DNA of 64,000 nucleotides from Paracyclopina nana (lineage: Eukaryota > Arthropoda > Copepoda > Cyclopoida > Cyclopettidae), in NCBI GenBank assembly GCA_019096065.1, contig JAGUCH010000003.1, forward strand, positions 9,300,001 to 9,364,000. Direction: 5' to 3'. Below are positions 11,172-22,800 of this stretch, piece after piece. A model generated the notes under the pieces. The model was not told the origin of the DNA and searched no databases. It saw only the letters and a list, made by a program, of their open reading frames with translations. Position 1 is the stretch's first letter, and each line of letters begins with the position of its first letter. A program made the position numbers and the translations under genes.

Positions 11172-12789
11172 TTAGTATCTCTTCTTATAAACAACTTTAT
11201 AATCAGGAATGGCCCTAATTAGGCCTACAACTGGAAGGCTTTCGATGTCAATGGGGGGCAATTTTTCTCCAGGAGCAGATTTGAACTCATAGTTTTGCAA
11301 GAGAGCTGCAAAGAACAAGAAAAACTCCTTTTCAGCTAATGTTTTCCCCAGGCAGACTCTCTTGCCAAGACCAAAAGCAACAACTCGATCATCAGGCATA
11401 AAGTGTCCGTTGGCATCAATGAATCGTTCAGGCTTGAACACTTCTGGTTCTGGGAAGAACTCTGGATTGTACATGACATGATAAAGGCTGCTGAGGAGCA
11501 TGCTGCCTTTAGGTATTGAGTAGCCTTTGTACTCAATGTCCTTTGAGCTGTAGTGGAACACTGACATAGGAACAAAGCTGGCAAATCTGAGGGACTCTTG
11601 TAAAAAAAGCACTAGTATAATGCAATGAAGACTTGTCATCCAGCATTGGCAGTCTGATTTGGCCAATAACTTCATCAATCTCTCTTTGAATCTTGAACTG
11701 GCACTCAGGGTGGTGCAGCAAAAAGAGCACTGACCAAAGTAGTGAAGAAGAAGTGGTTTCTGTTCCAGCAATGAACAGATCAATCAAAATGTTGATCAAG
11801 GCAAATTTTCCGCATTCACCATAGAAGCTTGAATTTGGATCAGTTGTCCTAGCAATCTCATTCAGCATCACATCTATGAAGTCATTGGCAACATTCTCAT
11901 CAAGGTTGTCCTGGTGGAAAGCTATGTTGGGCCTAATGAGACTCATCAGGCCTTCAATGACAGCTTGCAGAGTGTCCATGTGAATGATTTGCTTGATGAT
12001 AGGCCAGTATGCCATGCTTTCAAATGGCAGCATGCTGGACAAAAGGCCAGCTGGACCCTCAATGGTCTTTACCAAATCATCCAAGCATTTCAACAAGGAC
12101 AATAACTTAGGGTCATCCAGCTCTAGCTTTTCTCCTGCAAGAATGTTCCACAAAGCATTCAAAATGGAGATATTGAAAGTTCTGTTCAATCCAATGGGTT
12201 TCCCTTCACTTGCTTTTAATTTCACCATCAATTTCTGCACTTCTTCACCAATGGCCTCTTCCATGGATGTTTTTCCAAAGCCAAAGTCTCGCAGATTCTT
12301 CAGTAAGAATCGCCTGTGATCCTTCCAATAGTGTCCCTACATGAATGGAATTATGAAAAACCATCCATTTAAGAGCTTCTAGGAATTACTTACATTTGAA
12401 AAAATCACTCCTGGTGGGCTCATGGCATTCAACTCAGGGTCAATCTTGCAAGGGGTGTCCCATCCTGGCCTTACCCTGAATCCAGGGATTGGAGGCCTGT
12501 TTGCAGTTTCTTCTCTGCCAAAGATGTCTTTAATGTCCTCCAACTCTGTGAAGACTACAGCTGTTGTATTGCCCAGGTACAAACTGAAGATGCTCCCATA
12601 CTTTTCCTTGAAATCTCGAATGGCCCAGAAAAGTTCTGGCCTAGATGAATTGGGTGGCTTCATCGAAAAAGCACTGCCCACAATGGGGTATCTGGGAGGT
12701 CCTGGGGGCAATTTGGCTGGCTTGGAAGTCTTAGAAATCCAAAAATAAGTGAATGCACACAAGAAAAGTGCAAGTAAAATGAGCCACAT
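11172..12789 (-). CDS. Cytochrome P450, clan 2 type, with an apparent +1 frameshift
   Basis: Two exons: 12394-12789 (ATG at 12789) and 11172-12336; intron GTAAGT...GTAG. It is a microsomal haem-thiolate mono-oxygenase. Visible in order are an N-terminal anchor (MWLILLALFLCAFTYFW), the proline hinge LPPGPPRYPIVG, the I-helix oxygen-binding AGTETT, the K-helix ExxR (ESLR), PERF, and the haem loop FGLGKRVCLG with the axial Cys. At the seven-A run 11602-11608, between DDKSSLHYTSAF and the ESLR helix, the frame shifts by one base. With one base fewer the protein would be about 530 residues, near the family norm. This may be a sequencing or assembly error or a recent null allele. Substrate unknown. 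Confidence 0.85.
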
Positions 12790-13119
12790 AGTTTTGCTTA
12801 GTGCCTGGATGGCAACTCTCAGTAACAATAACTTATGGCTTGAGTGGAACAGGTTTTCCTTCTATGAGCTATTCACATAAGTATCATAACAATAACATTG
12901 ATGTAGGGCGATCCCAGCGGCCTTTATGGGCAACATTTGTGATTTTCAGCTGACACTGCTCGAGCAAAAAAACTGAGTTAGCGCGTTTTTGCGACTCGTA
13001 AAGTAGTTCGAAATAAAGACCCAAGCACAGTTATCAATTTTTGTGAAGGATTACTTTATGACGGTAAAATAAAATGGTTTTAAATCTATTGTACCCAAAA
13101 AACTTAAAACATCAAGACG
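12790..13119. other. Spacer between P450 and its deleted copy
   Basis: It contains the presumed P450 promoter side. The stretch 12823-12877 reappears almost unchanged at about 13347-13400, showing that the duplicated unit included 5' flanking DNA. Confidence 0.6.
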
Positions 13120-13398
13120 TTAGAGTCCTGAAGCTATTGTTTTTCCTAAACATGCTCTTTTACCAGGACCAAAGGCAACAACTCGATCATCAAACATAAA
13201 GTGCCCATTGACATCAAGAAAACGTTCTTGCTTCAACACATTTGGTTCTGGGAAGAACTTTGGATTGTACATTAAATGATAAAGGCTGCTTTCTTTTGGT
13301 ATTGAGTAGCCTTTAGTTTTGCTTAGTGCTTGGATGGCACCTCTAAATAACATTGACTTTTGGCTTGAGTGAAACAGGTTTTCCTTCTATGAGCAATA
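13120..13398 (-). pseudogene. Internally deleted P450 copy
   Basis: The 5' flank of the neighbouring P450 (the block just before its ATG) is joined directly to the segment KGYSIPK...SSLYHLMYNPKFFPEP. That continues through QERF (for PERF) and the haem loop FGPGKRACLG before stopping at IASGL. The start codon, membrane anchor, I-helix and K-helix are all missing, as is the C-terminal end. It lies in tandem, same strand, about 330 bp upstream of the better-preserved copy. It cannot encode a working P450. Confidence 0.85.
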
Positions 13399-16300
13399 GC
13401 CACGATTGATGCATACTTCGCAGTTACGCAAGTAAAAGTTTAAAAAAAACAAGGTTGCGTGATTTCCAATTGATTAATCCTTTAGTCTGCACTTCGACCA
13501 GGCACTTTTTAAAAAGCCTTTTTCTCTAGCAGATGGAAACTTATTGGCTAATAGAGAATTGTATATTTTATGAACAGAGCATTCGGTTGCTTTAAAAACC
13601 TCTTTGAACTTAACTTGGAAACATGATAAACCTTTTCAGCCAAAAAAGTATCATGTGCAAATCATAAAGGATGCTGATTTGATCTTTCTTCTCATAGTTT
13701 TAAATAGAGCAAAACTATGAGTTGTCTTTTACGCATAAATCGCTCCGGACCTTCATCAAGTCATCTATGATCTGTCTGACGGTTCCGAAATCTGAAATCG
13801 CTTCGCTCGAAATACGAAAGTCAAAATTGAAAATACAATAATAATAAACGAAGGGCGATCCGAAAATAAAAAATACGATAAAAACTATTATTAGCTTGGC
13901 AGACGAATTGCTCATAAAAATAATTGAGAATCGAATCCGAATTTTTTATATTTACAATTTGTCTTTTTCGTGTCGCCCCATAATATTTCAGTATAGTTCA
14001 TTTCTCGTCAAATGGCCATGACTGCCAAAGGGCGCGGCTCCTTGGGGGAAATTGCTCCGCGATGTCGCCGATTATTCTCGAATTTTTCTCTTCCCATCTA
14101 TTTTAAGAAGAATCGAAAAGAGTTCAGGCAAAGATAAATTTTTCGTCAAATCGTTAAGGAGAAAAAGGTTTGTTGACATTCGCATCGAATGGAGGTGAGC
14201 CCATGTTTTTGGCGGACTATTTTTTCTCGGCAGACAACATTGTGTGCATGAGAGAGCTAGCCAACAACTAGTCAACTTGGGGCAAGCCCTAGTGTGAACA
14301 CAGTGTGTGAAAAACAGGAAGAATCTCACATTTAAAGGTAAGCTTGAGAAAAGCTACAACAAACAAGCCATCAACCTTTAGAGATACCCGGTCAAAAATG
14401 GCTGTATTTCCAGTCTAAGCGTTGCGACAATTGTCAAATATTCTACTTGAACGAGTCTGCCAAAGGTGAATTTGTAAAAAGAATTGAGTTAATTGTGGGC
14501 AAGGTTTGACTTGATTTTGTGAATGACTCTTAAACACACGAGCATTATTTGGCATTTTAGTCATTTTTTCAATGAGCCTGGGCCGAAATCTGAAGAATAT
14601 TTGATGTTACCAAATTATGAACTTAATATTTAATGAGCCTTGAAGGGCATTTGTACTTTTTGGCGAAGGGCGAAAATCAATGCATTAGCGTATTTAAAAC
14701 GTTCTCTTTCAAGAAAATTGCACATATTGAACAAAAAAGGAGTAAGTCAGCTTACTAATGATATGAAAACTTCGAAAAAGCCATGAAATGTTGTGATCCT
14801 GTACTCGATCTGACTTTGAAATATTTTAATCAACAATTTTATTTAGTCGAGATGAGCTTTGACAACATGTGCCTTTTTATGCTGATTGTTTTTTGTTTTT
14901 TTTCATGTTGGCAAATACTGCAGTGCTATTTCAATATTATGATTTTTGTGAGAACTTCTTCTCGACAACGTGACTCATTTATCCTCAAACAACATGGCTG
15001 ACATCATTGTGTACATTCATGTTCGAGCAAACAACATCTAGCCTATGATTTTTGCCATCCATAGTTGTTCTGAGCTTGGCAAATTTTAAGCTCATGATTG
15101 GCCAAAAATGGCAAGAATTTGCCTGGAAGCAAGCCAAATATGGGAACTTCCCCCTTTGGACATGTTGAGCTGTTAATTTTGAGGTTTCGTTTGACTATCT
15201 TCATGATCATAATTACGCTTTTAAGTTTGCATTTAAGAGCAATTTCTTCATATTTTCGCTAGTATTTTTTGGCTCACCTCAATAAAAATTGTGACTTTTT
15301 ATGGTGGCAATTTAAAGAGTGTGGCGGTTCACAGTGGGCTAAACTGGCTAGAAACCACCATAGCAACAGGGGGAAAATCCAACCCTCAAGTATCTTCAAC
15401 ATGAGGCAAACAACCTCGTAGCGTTCGCACTTGTTTTCGTTTGTTTTACCCATTGTGGAGTTCTGAGTTGTCGATAAAAAAAACTCGTTTGCAGCAACTT
15501 TATAAAGCATTGCAGACATGAATTAAAAGTTGCTCTCATTTCTGGGCCAGATTTTCTGACGACTCTATTCAATCTTTGCACCAGATATAAATAAGCTGCA
15601 ATTTTCAAAGCTTATTTTCTAGCCTAAATAGGTTGGAAGTTTCAAATTTCGTAAACAAAAGGGTAGTCAACTTTGACCCAACTCTCTTTTCAAAACTGAC
15701 TCGAGTAATTCGATGCTGCTCATTTTAAAGCCTTCCGCTATCACATCCTTGTAAAGCCATTTGTTTGGCAACCGGCGTTAGGATGGATTTTTGTCATTTC
15801 CTTAAGGGCAAGTTGAGGTCAACAGTAAATGCAGGGAACTTTTTCCCTCGGGCTTTTTTTCGTGAAAAGCTGAATGTGCGGTGTAATCAATAGATAGCTC
15901 ACATGGCGTTTCTTTGACGTTGGCGGCTGCAAATGGGCTTTTTGCATGCAATGTGTGCACTTAAAAGGTGGCTGAATAGATAGTATGTACACTAATTATC
16001 CTACATGTGCCATTCGGCGCCCACAAATTCACCATTCCAGCCAATTATTTTCGATCATATGGCCAAATGTGAAGCATGCCACTTTTCAATTAAATCATTC
16101 GTTCAGGTTGTGATAAAAGCTTGAAATTGGCTTAAGTTCAGCTTTCTGGCTTTTCTGACCTTTGGTTTTAAAAGCAAGTGACGTAATGGCATAGAAATTA
16201 ATCTAGGAGATTGCGTCTGTAGGGCTTCTTCCTCAAAATGAGACACATGCTGTTCCAAATTACTTCCACCATAATGCGAAAATTCTGTAGCAGAAGTTTT

Positions 16301-16864
16301 CCTTTATGGAAATGTTGGCACGCGTTCTCACATTTCGTACCCATTTTTAGCCAATATTGAATAAAGTGAAATACTGAAATTACAATGATCGTGTCAGATT
16401 TCAGACGAGTTCAGATACAGTTAATTAGGAAAATGTATTCGACTAGTACAAAGAATATCAAAAGCCCATTTTGGGCCATTTTGGGCCCATTCAGTTACTG
16501 TTTTATAGGCCAAATATATGCATTAGTACATAGAATAAGTGGTAGAAAGCTTTATCGATCCTGCGAGTACAGCTCCCTTTTACAGCTGGAAAGGCCGTAG
16601 GGGAGCCAGTTGTTGTTTTGGCCTTTTTATGACAAGAAGGCTCTATTTGGGTGTTGTCTAGCTTTGCCCTGGGCCTTCAGTTTAGCTTTCAGCAAATGTG
16701 AGTGAATTAGATGTCCACTTTAAGCACTAACAAGTCCAATTATACACTTTATAATGATTATGCAATGGTCATTTCAGGCAGCTAAGAACTAAGAAGAAGA
16801 AGCATTTTGGGCTGTATTAGCCATCATTTGCCCCATTTTGTCTGTCTACTTTGGCTAGTCCAGG
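13399..16864. other. Intergenic region 5' of beta-spectrin
   Basis: I find no supported gene. A 66-codon ATG ORF on the minus strand (13715-13915) has one hydrophobic segment near its N-terminus (KLIIVFIVFFIFGSPFVYYY) but no upstream or downstream support. Beta-spectrin promoter and 5' UTR sequences are expected near the right end, where a splice-acceptor-like TAGTCCAG directly precedes the start codon. Confidence 0.4.
13715..13915 (-). CDS. Small single-membrane-segment ORF (candidate only)
   Basis: A 66-residue ATG ORF. Residues ~7-30 are strongly hydrophobic and the rest is polar (EAISDFGTVRQIIDDLMKV). Not recognised. It could be a first exon, a small membrane protein or chance. Confidence 0.2.
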   Translation of the reverse strand: MSNSSAKLIIVFIVFFIFGSPFVYYYCIFNFDFRISSEAISDFGTVRQIIDDLMKVRSDLCVKDNS

Positions 16865-19800
16865 ATGACGACTGACATCAGCGTGGGCGTCCGTTGGGAC
16901 CCCATGACAAACAACGAGGTCAACATCGAGGACTACGAGTTCGAGTACGACGGCGGAAACTCCTCCTCCAGACTTTTCGAGCGATCCAGGATCAAAGCCT
17001 TAGCGGGTGAGTCAGAAAATATTCCTAAATTGAATTGAAAGCGTTCATTTTTGGGTCGAGATCGTAATGAGCGTACTTTCTAGTCAGATCATGCTGCTGA
17101 ATGACTAATTAAATGTTTTCATGATGAATTTTAAAAGAGTGGCCAAACTTGCTTAATTTCCTTAACTCTGATTAGCTACGATTATCCATAGATTTTCAGG
17201 CAAAATTTGGCTTCATTTCTGCCTTTTATAAAGCACTTTGATAAAGGAGATAAGATAAGAGTAGTCTATGCATGATCATGGAGTCGTTGAAACGCTTGAA
17301 ATCGAAATCACGCGTGAAGCAATTCTACTCCGAGTTCAACTCGGACATTGAAAGCAGCTCAAGTTCTTCTGAAGATGACGAAGCTGTGTTTACATTTGCT
17401 CAACCACGTGCTCCGAAGCTAGTGCGCAATGCAAAATCTCCAACATCTCCATCGTTCTCCAGGGACTATTTCATGCTCTCCCCTGGGTTCAGCTCAAATC
17501 CGGATTCTAAGGATGCAGCCTTGGAAGCTGTCTTCAAGCGCAGAATACTTGACTTGACTAGTAAATTATTTTTAGATCCTTTGATGAAATCAGCAAGAGA
17601 TTTTGTTAAAACCGACATTATACATTGCTACTTTTTCCAGTTGAGAGAGAACATGTACAGAAGAAAACGTTCACAAAGTGGGTGAATTCTCACTTGGGTC
17701 GCATCAACTGCCGAGTCTCGGATCTCTACACTGATCTCCGTGATGGCAAGCTCCTCATCAAACTCCTCGAGATCCTCAGCGGAGAGCGTCTGGTAGGCAG
17801 CAAAAGACTAATCAGAAAACAGTTACCTTTACCCATTTCCATGTTTTCAGCCCAAGCCGACCAAGGGCAAGATGCGAATTCACTGCCTGGAGAATGTGGA
17901 CAAAGCCTTGTCTTTCCTGTATGAGCAGCGTGTCCATCTGGAGAACCTTGGCGCTCATGACATCGTCGATGGCCACCCCCGGCTGACCTTGGGCCTCATC
18001 TGGACCATCATTCTGCGGTTCCAGATCCAGGAGATCACCGTGGTCGATGATGGGCCAGGACAAGCCACTCGGTCCGCCAAGGACGCCTTGCTCCTGTGGT
18101 GTCAAATGAAGACGGCTGGCTACAACAACGTGAACGTGAGGAACTTCACGAGCTCCTTCAGGGATGGCTTGGCCTTCAATGCCATCATCCACAAGCACCG
18201 GCCGGACTTGATCCAATATGAGAAGCTGTCCAAGTCCAATGCCTACTACAATCTGAACAACGCCTTCAACACCGCAGAAAAGGAGTTTGGCTTAGTGAAA
18301 TTGCTTGACGTTGAGGATGTCAACGTGGAGAGTCCGGACGAGAAGTCAATCATCACCTATGTAGTCACCTACTACCACTACTTTAGCAAAATGAAGCTGG
18401 AGACAGTTCAGGTAAGGCTTCAACTGATTGCCTATTGTGAGTTATTGTTATCAATTGTAATTATTTACAGGGCAAGAGGATCGCCAAAGTGGTTGGCATT
18501 TCCATGGAGTGCGACAAACTCATAGACGACTACGAGAGCTTCACCTCTGAGCTGTTGAAATGGATCGAGGCCAAAATTGAGGAATTGGCCAACCGCGAAT
18601 TCGCCAACAGCCTCCGCGGTGTTCAAGACCAACTGGCCGAATTCAACAGCTACAGGTATTAAAAGTCATCTCTGCTTGAGTGCATTTTTTAAACTTGTCA
18701 TTGATGATGTTAGGAACTTTGAGAAGCCGCCCAAGTTCATGGAGAAAGGCAACCTCGAGGTTTTGCTATTCACGCTACAGTCAAAAATGAGGGCTAACAA
18801 CAAGACGCCCTATACGCCGAAAGAGGGCAAGACACTTTCAGACATCAACAAGGCCTGGACGTGTCTTGACAAAGCCGAACACGAACGGGAGCTAGCTTTA
18901 AGAGAGGAGTTGATCCGCCAAGAGAAACTGGAGCAATTGGCAGCTCGGTTCAACCGGAAGGCCGGCATGAGGGAAACTTGGTTGAGCGAGAACCAGAGGC
19001 TCGTTTCGCAAGACAACTTTGGCTTTGACCTAGCCGCTGTGGAGGCCGCGGCCAAGAAGCACGAGGCCATTGAGACCGACATTTTCGCCTACGAGGAGCG
19101 AGTGTTGGCAGTCATCTCCGTGGCCTCGGAATTGGAATGCGAAAAGTACCACGACATCGACCGCATCAATGCAAGGAAGGACAACGTGTTGCGGCTGTGG
19201 AACTACTTGCTGGAGCTTCTGAAGGCCCGAAGGTCGAGGCTGGAGTTGAGCCTTCAGCTTCAGCACAACTTCCAGGAAATGGTGTACATACTGGACTCCA
19301 TGGACGAGCTCAAGCTGCGCCTCCTCTCCGATGACTATGGCAAGCATTTGCTCGGCGTGGAGGATTTGCTGCAAAAGCACAGCCTTGTCGAGGCCGACAT
19401 CAACGTCCTCGGCGAACGCGTCAAACAAGTCGTACAGCACAGCCAAAGATTCCTGGACAATGACGAGAGCGACTACAAGCCTTGCGATCCTTCCATCATT
19501 GTTGAACGCGTCACCGGACTCGAGAACGCCTATGCTGAGCTTGTCGGCCTCGCGGTCGAACGCAGGTCTCGCCTCGAGGAGTCCAAGCAGTTGTGGCAAT
19601 TCTACTGGGACATGGCCGAGGAGGAGAACTGGATCAAGGAGATGGGCCACGTCTTGTCCCAGGCTGACATCGGCCACGACCTCACCACCATTCACCTCCT
19701 CCTGTCCAAGCACAAGAGTCTTGAGACCGAAATCAGAGCTCACGAGAACAGCCTCCGCCAGTCCATGGGCGTTGGCCAGGCACTCATCGACCAAGGCCAC

Positions 19801-22800
19801 TTTGGCGCCGAAAAGGTGAACGAGCGGCTCAACCAAGTGAACATGAAGTGGGAGGAGCTCATCAGCTTGATGGACACGAGGAAGCGGAGGCTGACAGAGG
19901 CTGTCGACTTCCACCAGTTCCTCACGGACGCCGATGACGTCGACACCTGGATGCTTGACTGCCTGAGACTCGTCTCCTCTGATGACACTGGCAAGGATGA
20001 GGCCAATGTGCAGACGCTGCTGAAGAAGCACAAGGAGATCTCGGATGAGCTGAAGAACTACCAGTCCACCATAGAGGCTCTGCACGAGCAGGCCAACGCA
20101 TTGGGCCAGGATGACCGCGAAAGCCGCACCGTGACCGAACGGCTCAACTCGATTGACAAGCGATATGCCGAGCTGCAAGAGTTGGCCAAGCTGAGGAAGC
20201 AGAGGCTTTTGGACGCGCTCAGCTTGTACAAGCTGTTCACCGAATCCGATGGCGTGGAGCAATGGATCAACGAGAAGGAGAAGATGCTCCTCACCATGGT
20301 GCCCGGCAAGGACATTGAGGATTGCGAGATTATGAAGCATCGCTTCGACGGCTTCGACCGTGAGATGAACGCCAATGCGTCGCGCGTTGCCGTGGTCAAT
20401 CAATTGGCCAGGCAACTCCTGCATGTGGAGCACCCCAACTCGGAGGAGATCATTGCCAGGCAGAACCAGCTGAACCAGCGGTGGGGCGACCTCCGCGAAA
20501 AGTCCGAGGCCAAGCGTGAAGAGCTGGCCTCCGCGCATGGAGTGCAAACGTTCCACATTGAGTGCCGCGAAACGGTCACCTGGATCGAGGACAAGATGCG
20601 CGTGCTTGAACAGACAGATGAGCTCAAGATGGACTTGACCGGCATCATGACGTTGCAGCGCAAGCTCACCGGCATGGAGCGTGACCTGGCGGCCATCCAG
20701 GCCAAGCTACAAGCCCTAGAGGGCGAGTCGGACAAGATCCACAACAGCCATCCGGAGGAGGGTGAGGTTGTCATTGAACGCATCACCAAGCTCAGGCAAT
20801 CCTGGGAGCAACTCACTGCCATGCTCAAGATCCGGGATGCCAAGCTCGAGGAGGCCGGTGACTTGCATCGGTTCCTCAAGGATCTGGATCACTTCCAGGC
20901 CTGGTTGACCAAGACGGAGTCTGGCATAGCCAACGAGGACTCGCCGGCCAGCTTGGCCGAGGCCGAAAAGCTGCTGAGCCAGCATCAACAGATTCGCGAG
21001 GAGATCGACTCGTACACGAACGACTACAGCTCCATGATGGACTATGGAGAAAAGGTCACTGCCGACCCATCGACATTCGATGACCCGCAATACATGTTCC
21101 TGCGCGAGAGGCTGAAGGCCTTGAAGGACGGCTGGGCTGAGGTGCACCAAATGTGGGAGAACAGGCAGCAATTGCTTAGTCAAAGCCTCAACCTTCAAAT
21201 GTTCAATCGCGACGCCAAGCAGGCCGAGGTCCTTTTGTCGCAGCAAGAGCACCTGCTGTCCAAGGACGAGACTCCGGCCAACTTGGAGCAGGCTGAGAGC
21301 CTTATCAAGAAGCACGAGGCTCTGCTCACAACCATGGAGGCCAACGACGACAAGGTCAACGGTGTCTTGCAGTTTGCCCAGAGGTTGGTCTCCGAGCAGC
21401 ATTTTGCCTCGGAGAAGATCGCAAAGAAGGCAGAGGACATCAGTGAACGGCGCAACAACAATCACGAGCTGGCTTTGAGTCAACTGGAGAAACTCAAGGA
21501 TCAGCTCCTATTGCACCAATTCTTGCAGGTAAAACTCTGTACTATTTTCTTAAATTGGGCCTTCTTTAAACCTGTTTTTGCTTGAAGGACTGCGAAGAGC
21601 TGCATGATTGGATCCAGGAGAAGAATGTTTTGGTCCAGGAAGACACCTACAGGTCAGCCAAGACCATTCACAGCAAGTGGACCAGACATCAAGCGTTCCA
21701 GTCTGAAATCGCATCGAACAAGGAGCGGCTTGAACGGGTGCAGGAGTCTGGCCAGGAATTGCTGCGCAACAAGCCAGAAATGGCCGAGATGATCTCGCCC
21801 AAGATGCAAGAGCTTGGAGACGAATTCGAATCGCTCCAGAACAACACCAAAGAGAAGGGCGAAAGGCTGTTCGATGCCAAGCGGGCTGACCTATACGAGC
21901 AGTCCTGCGATGACATTGACTCCTTTGTCACAGAGCTCTCCAGGCAGATTGAAACTGAGCCCATTGGCAATGACTTGACCTCGGTGAACATTCTGATGCA
22001 GAAGCAGCAAATGATTGAGACTCAGATGCAAATCAAGAGTCAACAAGTGAGACAACTTCAAATTTGTACATGCTCGTTGATGTGTTAATTATGTATTCTT
22101 AAATAGGTGAGTGAATTGGAAAGCCAGGCTGATCATTTAACGAGGATGACTCCGGAGAAGGCCGATGAAATCGAGGTGAAGAAGGCCATCGTGAATAAAA
22201 AGTTCGAGTCCATCATTGCTCCTCTGGAGCACCGCAAGAAGGAGCTGGAGGTGAAGAAGGAAGTGTTCCAATTCCTGCGGGATGTTGAGGATGAAAACAT
22301 TTGGATGGAGGAGAAGATGAACCTTGTGACCTCCGATGAACTAGGCTCGAGCTTGCAGGATGTCAACATGCTCATCAAGAAGAATAAGACTCTCAAGGGT
22401 GAGATTGACAACCACGAGCCGAGGATCCAGAATGTGTGCGACAATGGGCAGAAACTCATTGACAATGGCCACACGGATGCCGAGGACTTTGCTCGGCAAA
22501 TCGAGGACTTGCAAGAGAAATTAACCCACTTGAAGCACAACCTCGAGGCGCGTAACGTCAAACTTTTGATGTCGGAGAAGGTTCAACAGTTCTTCTTCGA
22601 TGCTAATGAAGCGGAGGCTTGGATGTCCGAGCAGGAATTGTACATGATGGTCGAGGATCGTGGCAAGGACGAATTCTCCGCTCAGAACTTGATGAAGAAA
22701 CACGAGGCTCTCGAGGCCGCCGTGGCTGACTACAGTGAAAATGTTCGCCAGCTTGGCGAGGCCGCACGTCAACTCCAATCCGAGGCTCATCCACAGTCCG

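Noticed and set aside
19030-20556. Long minus-strand ORF (about 500 codons) opposite beta-spectrin
   Set aside because: It is a codon-bias shadow of the GC-rich spectrin repeats. Its composition (Leu/Val/His/Gln-rich) is typical of antisense frames, with no splice or start support.
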